From Candidatus Methylomirabilota bacterium (GTDB taxonomy: Bacteria; Methylomirabilota; Methylomirabilia; Rokubacteriales; CSP1-6), in contig DASTFB010000003.1 in NCBI GenBank assembly GCA_035709005.1, positions 1 through 33,716 of the forward strand: a DNA stretch of 33,716 bases. The letters run 5' to 3'. A program made the position numbers and the translations under genes. A model generated the notes under the pieces. That model searched no databases. It had not been told where the DNA came from and saw nothing but the letters and a program-made list of their open reading frames with translations. Shown one piece after another: positions 16,355 to 25,100 of the stretch; position 1 is the stretch's first letter; each line of letters begins with the position of its first letter.

Positions 16355-17800
16355 TCAGATCCAGGTCCCGGCCGGCAGGGTCGGACGTGACGGGCGGAAG
16401 CCCTCCCCGCACGCCGGATGGGACGGCAGCAGCTTATCGGGATTCATGATGCCGGGCGGATCGAAGACCCGGCGCAGCCGGTACATGAAATTGAGGTCGG
16501 CGTCGGCGAACTGCAGCGGCAGGTTCTTGGCCTTGTCCACGCCGACGCCGTGCTCGCCGGTGACACTGCCCCCCAGCGCGATGCACGCCTGCAGCAGCTC
16601 CTCGTTGGCCAGCCCCGCCCGCCGCAGCTCATCGGGCTGGCGATCATCGTAGCAGATCAGGGGATGGAGATTACCGTCGCCGGCGTGGAAGACGTTCGCG
16701 ATGAGCACGCCGTGCCGCGCCGCGATCGTCTGCATCTCCTGCATGATGTCGGGGAGCTTCGAACGAGGGACGACCGCGTCCTGCAGCAGGTAGCTGGCGG
16801 TGAGGCGGCCCACGGCGCCGGCCGCTTCCTTGCGTCCCTTCCAGAGCAGTGCCTGCTCCGCCTCGTCCCGCGCCACCCGAACTTCGAGCGCCCGGCGCTC
16901 GCGGCACACGGTGGCGCAGCGCTCCCCCTGTCGCTCAACCTCGGCGCGAGGACCGTCGAGCTCGATCAGCAGCACGGCGGCGGCCTCGGTCGGGTACACG
17001 GGGGCCACGCCGGCGTTGATGGCCCGGATGATGACGGCGTCGAGCATCTCCAGCGCCGCGGGAATGACGCCGGCGGCGATGATGTCGGACACGGCGTGCG
17101 AGGCATCCACCAGGGATGGAAACGACGCCAGCACCGTCTTCACCGCTTCGGGCGCGTGGCGCAGGCGCACGGTGACCTCGGTGACGAGTCCGAAGGTGCC
17201 CTCGCTGCCGACGACCACGCCGGTGAGATCGTAGCCGGGACGGTCAGCCACCTTCCCCCCCAGCCGGATCAGCTCTCCTCGGCCCGTGACGATCTCCAGC
17301 CCGAGCACGTGATTGGTGGTGATGCCGTACTTCAGGCAATGCGCGCCCCCGGCGTTGGTGGCCACATTACCGCCGATAGAGGACACCATCTGGCTCGAGG
17401 GGTCAGGGGCGAAGAAATAGCCGCGCTCGGCCACGGCCCGCGTGAGCCACAGGTTGATGACGCCGGGCTGCACGGTGGCGCAGCGGTTGGGCAGATCGAT
17501 CTCGAGGATGGCGTCCATCCGGTTGAGGCCGATCATCACGCCACCCCGCGCCGCCATCGCGCCGCCGATGAGCCCGGTACCCGCGCCGCGCGGGATCACC
17601 GGGACGCCGTGCTGGTGGCAGCGGCGCACCAGCTCCACCACCTGCTCGGTGCGGCTGGGCAGGGCCACGACGTCGGGGATGCCCTTGTAGTACGTGTGCA
17701 TGTCGCACTCGTAGACCAGCCGTCCTTCCGGGGACATCACGAGCCCCTCGGGCCCGAGAATCCCTCGCAGCTCATCGACGAACTGGTCACTCAGCGCCAT
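16355..17800 (-). CDS. glcD: Glycolate oxidase subunit GlcD (FAD-linked 2-hydroxyacid dehydrogenase)
   Basis: The 481-residue product is the catalytic flavoprotein of the glycolate oxidase complex. It has the PCMH FAD-binding segment PVIPRGAGTGLIGGAM, SSIGGNVATNAGGAHCLKYG and GVVVGSEGTFGLVTEVTVRL. The FAD-oxidase C-terminal domain contains NVFHAGDGNLHPLI, GSVTGEHGVGVDK and the ending DPPGIMNPDKLLP. Length is normal for GlcD. The ATG at 17800 is preferred over the GTG at 17812, as homologues begin near here. A GATAAT element a few bases upstream suggests the glc unit has its own promoter, separated from korB by three hairpins. Close relatives oxidise D-lactate, so glycolate is the best but not the only assignment. 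Confidence 0.93.
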   Translation of the reverse strand: MALSDQFVDELRGILGPEGLVMSPEGRLVYECDMHTYYKGIPDVVALPSRTEQVVELVRRCHQHGVPVIPRGAGTGLIGGAMAARGGVMIGLNRMDAILEIDLPNRCATVQPGVINLWLTRAVAERGYFFAPDPSSQMVSSIGGNVATNAGGAHCLKYGITTNHVLGLEIVTGRGELIRLGGKVADRPGYDLTGVVVGSEGTFGLVTEVTVRLRHAPEAVKTVLASFPSLVDASHAVSDIIAAGVIPAALEMLDAVIIRAINAGVAPVYPTEAAAVLLIELDGPRAEVERQGERCATVCRERRALEVRVARDEAEQALLWKGRKEAAGAVGRLTASYLLQDAVVPRSKLPDIMQEMQTIAARHGVLIANVFHAGDGNLHPLICYDDRQPDELRRAGLANEELLQACIALGGSVTGEHGVGVDKAKNLPLQFADADLNFMYRLRRVFDPPGIMNPDKLLPSHPACGEGFRPSRPTLPAGTWI

Positions 17801-17817
17801 GGGACGCCTCACGCCGG

Positions 17818-17823
17818 ATTATC
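17818..17823 (-). promoter_or_regulatory. Possible -10 element for the glc operon
   Basis: Minus-strand GATAAT (5/6 to the -10 consensus) ends 5 bases before the GTG at 17812 and 17 before the ATG at 17800. It is AT-rich against a GC-rich background. No clear -35 hexamer is visible. Confidence 0.3.
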
Positions 17824-17883
17824 GCGCACAACAGTCAGGAGGGCCGGCCCGAACACCGGGGCCACCGGACCAGCTCTGCTCGA

Positions 17884-17985
17884 GCGCCGGCTTCGCCGGC
17901 GCAATCCTTCCCAGGGGGGAGGCAGGGAGGAGCACGCCGTGAGGCGTGCGACGACCGTCGGAAGGGGGGCTTCGCCCCCCTCCGA
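17884..17985. repeat. Three tandem hairpins between korB and glcD
   Basis: Three perfect or near-perfect stem-loops follow one another. The first has 8-base arms GCGCCGGC/GCCGGCGC (17884-17902, loop TTC). The second has 7-base arms GCACGCC/GGCGTGC (17932-17949, loop GTGA). The third has arms of about 11-12 bases around GGGGGGC/GCCCCCC (17958-17985, loop TTC, one bulged base). The last starts only a few bases past the korB stop, in the right place for a minus-strand terminator, but no T-run follows. The spacers are purine-rich. The block looks like a repetitive intergenic palindrome unit and may also isolate kor from glc transcription. Confidence 0.55.
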
Positions 17986-17986
17986 G

Positions 17987-19006
17987 CTAAATCCGCCAGG
18001 TATCGCCCGACGTCAGCAGCTGGGCGATGTCACCCTCACCCCGCTCGGCGATCGCCCGGCGCTCCTGCTCGAGCAGGATCTCCTCGTAGCAGGGCTGTTC
18101 GATGGCCGCCAGCACACCCACCGGGATGGGGAAGTCGGGGACCCAGAGATCGGCCAGGAGCTTGGCGGCGTTGACGTTCGTCTCGTCGTGGATCCAGAGC
18201 GCCCGCTCGCCTACCTGCCCGGCGGGCACCACGCGCGGCGTGACGCCGTCCATGACGACGGCTTGCCGCCGGTCGGGTGGACCGAACAGCAGAGGCTTGC
18301 CGTGCTCGAGCCGCAGCTCGTGCGCCAGCCTGGACTCTTTCTCGTAGAGCGCGTTCCAGGCCAGGTCGTTGTAGACGTTGCAGTTCTGGAGGATCTCCAG
18401 GAACGCGGCGCCCTGGTGATGGGCGGCCCGCTTGAGCATCTCCTCCATGTGACGCACGTCGCGATCGACGGTCCGCGCCACGAACGAGGTCCCGCAGCCC
18501 AACGCGAAGGCCAGCGGGTTCACGGGACGGTCCGCCGAGCCCAGGGGCGTCGATTTCGTCACCTTGCCGAGCTCGCTGGTGGGCGAGTACTGGCCCTTGG
18601 TGAGCCCGTAGATGCGGTTGTTGAACAGCAGCACGGTGAGGTTCACGTTCCGCCGCAGGACGTGCAGCATATGGTTGCCGCCGATCGACAACCCGTCGCC
18701 GTCGCCGGTCACCACGAAGACCTTCAGATCCGGGCGGGCCAGGCGGAGCCCGGTGGCGATGGCCGGAGCCCGTCCGTGGATGGTGTGGAAGCCGTACGTG
18801 TTCATGTAGTACGGAAACCGGCTGGAGCACCCGATGCCGGAGATGAAGACGATGTTCTCCCGCGGGATACCCAGGTCGGGCATCGTCTTCTGGATGGCGC
18901 TCAGGATCGCGTAGTCCCCACACCCGGGACACCAGCGGACGTCCTGGTCGGATTCGAAGTCCTTCTTGGTGTAACGAGGGGCTTCGGCGGCCGCCCCGGC
19001 GCTCAC
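17987..19006 (-). CDS. korB: 2-oxoacid:ferredoxin oxidoreductase beta subunit (KorB)
   Basis: The 339-residue product is the thiamine-diphosphate subunit of a two-subunit 2-oxoacid:ferredoxin oxidoreductase, most likely converting 2-oxoglutarate to succinyl-CoA. The four [4Fe-4S] cysteines match the known pattern: Cys26 and Cys29 in WCPGCGD, Cys60 in GIGCSS and Cys209 in LQNCNV. The diphosphate/Mg motif is GDGDGLSIGGN from 101, with NN at 129-130. Motifs and length match archaeal two-subunit enzymes and actinobacterial KorB. The GTG at 19006 overlaps the korA stop by four bases (GTGA). No ferredoxin-like delta subunit is adjacent, so a separate ferredoxin must take the electrons. Confidence 0.92.
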   Translation of the reverse strand: MSAGAAAEAPRYTKKDFESDQDVRWCPGCGDYAILSAIQKTMPDLGIPRENIVFISGIGCSSRFPYYMNTYGFHTIHGRAPAIATGLRLARPDLKVFVVTGDGDGLSIGGNHMLHVLRRNVNLTVLLFNNRIYGLTKGQYSPTSELGKVTKSTPLGSADRPVNPLAFALGCGTSFVARTVDRDVRHMEEMLKRAAHHQGAAFLEILQNCNVYNDLAWNALYEKESRLAHELRLEHGKPLLFGPPDRRQAVVMDGVTPRVVPAGQVGERALWIHDETNVNAAKLLADLWVPDFPIPVGVLAAIEQPCYEEILLEQERRAIAERGEGDIAQLLTSGDTWRI

Positions 19007-20874
19007 GCGGGGTCTCCCAGCAGCTGCTTGATGGCCGCGTAGATCTCGTCGGAGGCCAGCGGCAGGCCGCGCACCCGGTTGAAGCCGACCGCGTCGACCA
19101 GATATTCGGCCCGCAACACCCGCACCAGCTGACCGCTGTTGATCTCCGGCACCAGCACCTTGCGGTACTCGCGCAGGATGTGGCCGAGGTCGGGCGGCAG
19201 CGGATTGAGATAGCGCAGGTGAACGGCGGCGACCGAGCACCCCTCGCTCTGAGCCTGCTCGACCGCGGCGGTGATCGAGCCGTAGGTGCCGCCCCAGCCC
19301 ACGACCAGCAGGTCCCCGGTGGCCGGCCCGTTGATCGACGTCGGCACGATCTCCTGGGCCACCCGCCGGACCTTCTCGGCTCGCGTGCGCACCATGTGGT
19401 CGTGGTTGTCCGGATCGTACGAGATGTTGCCGGTGACATCCTGCTTCTCGATGCCGCCGATCCGGTGCTCCAACCCGGGCGTCCCGGGCCGGACCCAGGG
19501 GCGCGCCAGCGTGGCCGCATCCCGCAGGTAGGGGAAGAACCCGTCCTTCTCGGTGCGGAACTGCACGTCGATCGTCGGCAGCGTGCTGACATCCGGGATG
19601 AGCCAGGGCTCCGAGCCGTTGGCCAGGAACCCGTCGCTGAGGACGATGACCGGGACCATGTACTTCGCGGCGATCCGCACGGCTTCGTAGGCGATATAGA
19701 AGCAGTCCCCCGGGGTGGCGGGAGCGAGCACCACCACGGGCGATTCGCTGTTGCGCCCGTACAGGGCCTGCATCAGGTCGGCTTGTTCGGTCTTGGTCGG
19801 CATGCCGGTGGAGGGACCGGCGCGCTGGATGTTGAAGATCACCAGCGGCAGCTCGGCCGTGACGGCCAGCCCGATCCCCTCGCTCTTGAGCGCGATGCCC
19901 GGCCCGCTGGACCCGGTGACGCCGATGGCCCCGCCGAAGGCGGCGCCGATGGCGGCTGTCACCGCGGCGATCTCGTCCTCCGCCTGGATGGTGCGGATCC
20001 GAAACCGCTTGTGCATCGCCAGCTCTTCCAGGACGCTGCTGGCCGGCGTGATCGGGTAGGCGCCGTAGACGACAGGCAGCCTGGAGCGCTGGGCGGCGGC
20101 GAGCAGCCCCCAGGCCAGCGCCCGGTTGCCGGTCATGGCCCGGTAGAGACCAGCCGGCAGGTCGGCCGCCTCCACCGTGTAGTGCTCGGCGAAGATCTCG
20201 GCCGTTTCCCCGAAGGCATGCCCGGCCTTGAGCACGCGGCTGTTGGCCTCCAGGAACGCCGGATTCTTGGCGAACCTCTTGGTGATCCACTCGAGCGTGG
20301 GCTCCAGCGGCCGCGTGTAGATCCACGAGACCAGGCCCAGCGCGAAGAAGTTCTTGGTGCGGTCCTTTTCCTTGGTGTTGAGCGGCAGATCCTTGATCGC
20401 TTCGTGAGTCAGCCCGGTCATGTCGACGCGGTGCAGACGGTAGCGCTCGGCCAGCGCCGGATCCTCCAGCGGATTCGCCGGGTACCCCGCTTTGTCGAGA
20501 TTGCGCTTGTCGAAGGCGCTGGTGTTGACGATCAGCAGGCCCCCCGGCTTGAGGTCGCGCAGGTGCACCTTGAGGGCCGCCGGATTCATGGCCACCAGGC
20601 AATCCAGGCGATCGCCGGGCGTATACACCCGCTGGCTGCCGAACTGGAGTTGGAAGCTCGATACGCCGAACAACGTTCCGGCGGGGGCGCGGATCTCGGC
20701 CGGAAAGTTGGGGAGCGTGGCGATGTCGTTGCCGGCCCACGCCGACTCGGTCGTGAACTGTTCACCGGTGAGCTGCATGCCGTCCCCGGAATCCCCGGCG
20801 AACCGCACCACAGCCCGTTCCAGCTCCCGCAGCCGCTTCTCGGCGCCCTTGACAGGAGCGATCGTGTCGCTCAT
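19003..20874 (-). CDS. korA: 2-oxoacid:ferredoxin oxidoreductase, fused gamma-alpha subunit (KorA)
   Basis: The 623-residue product joins a gamma domain (about 20-215, opening VVRFAGDSGDGMQLTGEQF) to an alpha domain with YPITP at 273-277. The alpha domain also holds AEDEIAAVTAAIGAAFGGAIGVTGSSGPGI-type sequence and the motif QRAGPSTGMPTKTEQADL. This fused form is typical of two-subunit 2-oxoglutarate enzymes. With KorB it would oxidise 2-oxoglutarate to succinyl-CoA and reduce ferredoxin, or run in reverse for CO2 fixation; direction cannot be told. Pyruvate as substrate is less likely given the fusion type, though some relatives are broad. A GAGG site lies a few bases before the ATG at 20874. 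The gene follows a LysR gene in the same direction. Confidence 0.92.
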   Translation of the reverse strand: MSDTIAPVKGAEKRLRELERAVVRFAGDSGDGMQLTGEQFTTESAWAGNDIATLPNFPAEIRAPAGTLFGVSSFQLQFGSQRVYTPGDRLDCLVAMNPAALKVHLRDLKPGGLLIVNTSAFDKRNLDKAGYPANPLEDPALAERYRLHRVDMTGLTHEAIKDLPLNTKEKDRTKNFFALGLVSWIYTRPLEPTLEWITKRFAKNPAFLEANSRVLKAGHAFGETAEIFAEHYTVEAADLPAGLYRAMTGNRALAWGLLAAAQRSRLPVVYGAYPITPASSVLEELAMHKRFRIRTIQAEDEIAAVTAAIGAAFGGAIGVTGSSGPGIALKSEGIGLAVTAELPLVIFNIQRAGPSTGMPTKTEQADLMQALYGRNSESPVVVLAPATPGDCFYIAYEAVRIAAKYMVPVIVLSDGFLANGSEPWLIPDVSTLPTIDVQFRTEKDGFFPYLRDAATLARPWVRPGTPGLEHRIGGIEKQDVTGNISYDPDNHDHMVRTRAEKVRRVAQEIVPTSINGPATGDLLVVGWGGTYGSITAAVEQAQSEGCSVAAVHLRYLNPLPPDLGHILREYRKVLVPEINSGQLVRVLRAEYLVDAVGFNRVRGLPLASDEIYAAIKQLLGDPA

Positions 20875-21017
20875 CGAACCTCGTCCTCTCTGCCGCGACG
20901 ACTCACACGTTGTCGGCGACGCTTGGCGGCCCCCACGCGCACCACCCTCCCATTACGCCTCGCCTGGGGATACACCGAATCCCGTGGCCGCGGCTGCTCA
21001 CCGCGCAAACCACGCTA

Positions 21018-21046
21018 ATGGTATCGGAGCAACACCGGAAGGGCAA
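21018..21046 (-). promoter_or_regulatory. Candidate promoter for korAB
   Basis: On the minus strand TTGCCC (21041-21046, 4/6) and TACCAT (21018-21023, 4/6) are 17 bases apart, in the 186-base gap between lysR and korA. Transcription from here would give a leader of about 135 bases. The rest of the gap shows no other element I can name. Confidence 0.3.
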
Positions 21047-21060
21047 GGATTGCCAGGCGG

Positions 21061-21984
21061 TTAGCCCGGCCGCGCCGTTGCGGCCCCGGCGGGCGTCTCG
21101 GCACCCTTCTGCTCGCTGAGCAGCTGGATGAACCGGCCGACCACCGGGGCCAGCGGCTTCTGCCGGCGGTGGATGATCCCGACCGGCCTCACCAGATCGG
21201 GGATGCCGAACGGCACGATGGCCAGCGTCCGGATCCCGGCCTCTTTCTCCACCGTGTGGCGGGGCAGCAGGCTGACTCCGGCAGCGATCATGATGGCCTG
21301 CTTGATGGTCTCGATGTTGTCGAACTCCATCACGATGTTGGGGCGGACGTTGTGCTGGCGGAGCGCGCGATCGATGGCCCGGCGGATCGTGAGCCCCCGG
21401 TCGAAGGCCACGAAACGCTCGGCCGACAGATCCGCCGGCATGACCATCCGGCGCCGGGCCAGGCGGTGATTGGGATGGCATACGAAGGTCATCGGCTCGG
21501 AGCGGAGCGGAATGACGGACAGGGCCCGGTCCGTTGGCGGATAGGACATGATGCCGACGTCGGCCTCGTCGGCGAGAACGGCTTCCACCACTTTGTGGGG
21601 GTGCAGGCACTCGAGCTGCACCCGGGCGTTCGGGTAGAGCGACATGAAGCGCTGCAGGTGGTGACTCATGTCGTGCAGGCCCACCGAATAAATCGCGGCA
21701 ACCCGCACGGTGCCGTCCACGCGGGCCTTCACCGCAGCGATCGCCGACCGGGTCTTGTCCCAGGTGTCGAGCAGGCTCCGGCAGGCGGTGAAGAGCGCCT
21801 GGCCCTCGGCGGTCACCACGAACGGCCGCTTCGTGCGATCGATGAGGGCGACCCCCAGGTCGCGCTCGAGCTGCTGGACGGCCTGGCTGGCCGCGGACTG
21901 GGAGACGAAGTTCTGTTCGGCGCCGCGCGAGAAGCTGTGCAGGCGAACGATGTCACAGTACAGACGCAGGGTCTCCAGCTGCAT
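21061..21984 (-). CDS. LysR-family transcriptional regulator, divergent from gltB
   Basis: The 307-residue product has the LysR winged helix at 1-60 (QLETLRLYCDIVRLHSFSRG, then SQSAASQAVQQLERDLG) and a two-lobed effector-binding domain from about 90. The domain sits like that of CysB/CbbR-type members, with PMTFVCHPNHRLA and AGVSLLPRHTVEKEAG as typical hinge segments. It is divergent from gltB and codirectional with korAB, between two systems that use 2-oxoglutarate. The arrangement resembles GltC beside gltAB in Bacillus, so a regulator of glutamate synthase responding to 2-oxoglutarate or glutamate is a fair inference. Sequence alone does not give the effector. A TATGAT -10 lies 8 bases before the ATG, hinting at a leaderless message. 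Confidence 0.9.
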   Translation of the reverse strand: MQLETLRLYCDIVRLHSFSRGAEQNFVSQSAASQAVQQLERDLGVALIDRTKRPFVVTAEGQALFTACRSLLDTWDKTRSAIAAVKARVDGTVRVAAIYSVGLHDMSHHLQRFMSLYPNARVQLECLHPHKVVEAVLADEADVGIMSYPPTDRALSVIPLRSEPMTFVCHPNHRLARRRMVMPADLSAERFVAFDRGLTIRRAIDRALRQHNVRPNIVMEFDNIETIKQAIMIAAGVSLLPRHTVEKEAGIRTLAIVPFGIPDLVRPVGIIHRRQKPLAPVVGRFIQLLSEQKGAETPAGAATARPG

Positions 21985-21992
21985 GCCCGGAC

Positions 21993-21998
21993 ATCATA
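21993..21998 (-). promoter_or_regulatory. Candidate -10 element for the lysR gene
   Basis: Minus-strand TATGAT (5/6) ends 8 bases before the lysR ATG. Transcription would begin at or within a base or two of the start codon. A good -35 is not evident, which could mean activator dependence. Confidence 0.4.
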
Positions 21999-22038
21999 CC
22001 ATCAGTAGAACTAATACCCACGATCTGATTTTTGCGGG

Positions 22039-22067
22039 ATGACTAATGTTCTGAACTCGGGTACTAT
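22039..22067 (+). promoter_or_regulatory. Candidate gltB promoter
   Basis: ATGACT (22039-22044, 4/6 to TTGACA) and TACTAT (22062-22067, 4/6 to TATAAT) are 17 bases apart, placing the transcript start about 45 bases before the gltB ATG. The -10 overlaps an inverted repeat at 22066-22085. Confidence 0.45.
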
Positions 22068-22085
22068 CGTGCAACTTTTCACGAT
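22066..22085. promoter_or_regulatory. Inverted repeat ATCGTG-N8-CACGAT, candidate operator for gltB
   Basis: Perfect 6-base arms flank 8 bases and cover the -10 end and the predicted start of gltB transcription. A third copy of the half-site, CACGAT, lies at 22019-22024, close to the lysR side. The even spacing does not fit the T-N11-A core of a classic LysR box, so the binding protein could be the adjacent LysR or something else. Confidence 0.4.
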
Positions 22086-22117
22086 CGGTTCAAAACCCCG
22101 AGCCGAAGGGATAGCGT

Positions 22118-25100
22118 ATGAATCACCCGGTAGGACCACCGCCCGCCCAGGGGCTCTATGACCCGCAGCACGAGCACGATGCCTGCGGCGTCGGGTTCGT
22201 GGTCCACGTGAAGGGGCGGAAGTCGCACGACATCGTGGTCAAGGCCCTCACCGTGCTGAAGAACCTCCTGCACCGCGGGGCCTGCGGCTGCGAGCCCAAC
22301 ACCGGTGACGGCGCCGGGATCCTCATGCAGATGCCCGACCGGTTCTTCCGGCAGGAGTGCACACGGCTCGGCATCGCGCTGCCGCCCGCCACGCACTACG
22401 GTGCCGGACTGGTGTTCCTGCCTCGCGACCTCATTCAACGCGAGAAGGTCCAGGCCCTGATCCAGGCGCTGGTGGAGGAGGAGGGCCAGCGGTGCCTGGG
22501 CTGGCGCGACGTGCCTACCGACGACAGCCCGCTGGGCGCCAGCGCGATCGCCTGCGAGCCGCACATCAAGCAGATGTTCATCGGGCGTGGCCCCGACGTG
22601 ACCGACCACCGCCACTTCGAGCGCAAGCTCTACGTCATCCGCAAGCGGATCGAGCACGCCCTGGCCGGCATGGAGTTTCCCGAAAAGAAGCTCACGTACA
22701 TCCCGAGCCTGTCCTCGAACACCATCATCTACAAGGGCATGCTCTCGGCCGATCAGATCGAGACGATGTTCCCCGACCTCACGGATCCCCACGTGGAGTC
22801 GGCCTTGGCCCTGGTACACCAGCGGTTCAGTACCAACACCTTCCCTTCCTGGCCCCTGGCCCATCCGTATCGCTACATCGCCCACAACGGCGAGATCAAC
22901 ACGCTGCGGGGCAACATCAACTGGATGCGGGCCCGCGAGGCCCTCTGCCGGTCGGGCCTCCTGGGGGACGATCTCCCGGAGGTCTTTCCGGTGACGCGGG
23001 AAGGGCTGTCCGACTCCGCCACCTTCGACAACGTCCTCGAGTTCCTCGTGATGAGCGGGCGGTCGCTGCCTCACGCCATCCTCATGATGATCCCCGAGCC
23101 GTGGCAGAACCACGAGTCCATGAGCCCCGAGCGCCGAGCGTTCTACGCCTACCACGCCTCCCTCATGGAGCCGTGGGACGGGCCGGCCTCCATCGCGTTC
23201 ACCGACGGCACCGTCATCGGCGCAGTGCTCGACCGCAACGGGCTGCGTCCCTCGCGCTACTACGTGACCAAGGATGACCTCGTCGTCATGGCCTCCGAGG
23301 TCGGGGTGCTGGACATCCCGCCGGAGAACGTCAAGGTCAAGGAGCGGCTCCACCCGGGCCGGATCTTCCTGGTCGATACCGCCCAGGGACGGATCGTCGA
23401 CGACGAGGAGATCAAAGCCCAGCTGGCCGGCGAGCATCCGTATGCCGAATGGCTGCGCGACAATCTCGTGTCGCTGGAGCAGTTGCCGGCGGCGCCTGTC
23501 CGCGCTGCCGATCACGAGACGGTGCTGACGCGCCAGATCGCCTTCGGTTACACCCACGAGGACGTGCGCATCCTGCTCACGCCGATGGCCCGACAAGGCG
23601 AGGAGCCGATCGGGTCGATGGGCACGGACACCGCGCTGGCCGTGCTCTCCGACCGACCCCGGCTCCTCTACGACTACTTCAAGCAGCTCTTCGCCCAGGT
23701 CACCAACCCGCCGCTGGACCAGATCCGCGAGGAGCTGGTGACCTCGATGGAATCGACGATCGGGCCCGAGCGCAACCTGCTCTGTCCCGAGCCCCAATCG
23801 TGCCGCCAGATCGCCTTGCCCGACCCCGTGCTCTCCAACGAGGACCTGGCCAAGCTGGAGCACGTGGCCGTGGCTGGCTTCAGGGCCGTCACCCTGCCCA
23901 CGCTCTACGCCCCGGTCGAAGGCCCGGTGGGGCTCGAGCGGGCGCTGGCGGAGCTTCAGACTCGGGCCAGCCAGGCCATCGCCGAGGGGGCCAACATCAT
24001 CATCCTGTCCGATCGCGGCGTGAGCCGCGATCGGACCGCGATTCCCAGCCTGCTGGCCACTGCTGCGGTTCATCACCACCTCGTGCGCCGAGGGGAGCGA
24101 ACCCGGTGCGGGCTGGTGATCGAGACCGGCGACGCCCGCGAGGTGCACCACATGTGCCTGCTCATCGGGTATGGCGCCGGCGCCGTGAACCCCTGGGTGG
24201 CCTTCGAGACCCTGGACGACATGATCCGCGAGGGCCTGCTGACTGGCGTGGACCACGCCAAGGCGGTGAAGAACTACATCAAAGCCCTCAACAAGGGAAT
24301 CCTCAAGGTCATGGCCAAGATGGGGATCTCCACCCTGCAGAGCTATTGCGGCGCGCAGATCTTCGAGGCCATCGGGCTGGACAAGACACTGGTGGACCGC
24401 TACTTCACGGGCACCGCCTCCCGCGTCGCGGGGATCGGCATCGACGTGATCCACGAGGAGGTTTGCCGGCGGCACGGGCAGGCCTTCCCCGAGCGGCCGG
24501 TCGGGCCGGCCGAGCTCGACTGGGGCGGCGAGTACCAGTGGCGGCGCGACGGCGAGCACCACATGGTCAACCCCGACATGATCGCCCGCCTCCAGGATTC
24601 CACCCGGACCGGTCGCTACGGGCAGTTCAAGGAGTACGCGAAGCTCGTCGATGATCAGAGCCGTCGTCGGGCCACCCTGCGCGGACTCATGCAGTTCAAG
24701 TTCTCCGACGCCCCTATCCCGTTGGAAGAGGTGGAGTCGGTGGAGGCGATCTTCAAGCGGTTCGCCACCGGGGCCATGTCCTACGGATCCATCAGCCAGG
24801 AGGCGCACGAGGCCCTGGCTATCGCCATGAACCGCATCGGCGGCAAGTCCAACACCGGCGAGGGTGGAGAGGACCCGGCCCGGTACCGGCGCGACCCCAA
24901 CGGCGACTGGCGCCGCAGCGCGGTCAAGCAGGTCGCCTCCGGCCGCTTCGGCGTCACCAGTGAATATCTCGTCAATGCCGACGACCTGCAGATCAAGATG
25001 GCTCAAGGCGCCAAGCCCGGCGAGGGCGGGCAGCTGCCCGGTCCCAAGGTGTACCCGTGGATCGCCAAGGTGCGCTTCGCCACGCCCGGGGTGGGGCTGA

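Noticed and set aside
16418-19042. An 874-codon plus-strand open frame opposite glcD and korB
   Set aside because: It runs antisense across two clear genes and their hairpin-filled gap, with low-complexity His/Gly/Arg-rich sequence and no family features.
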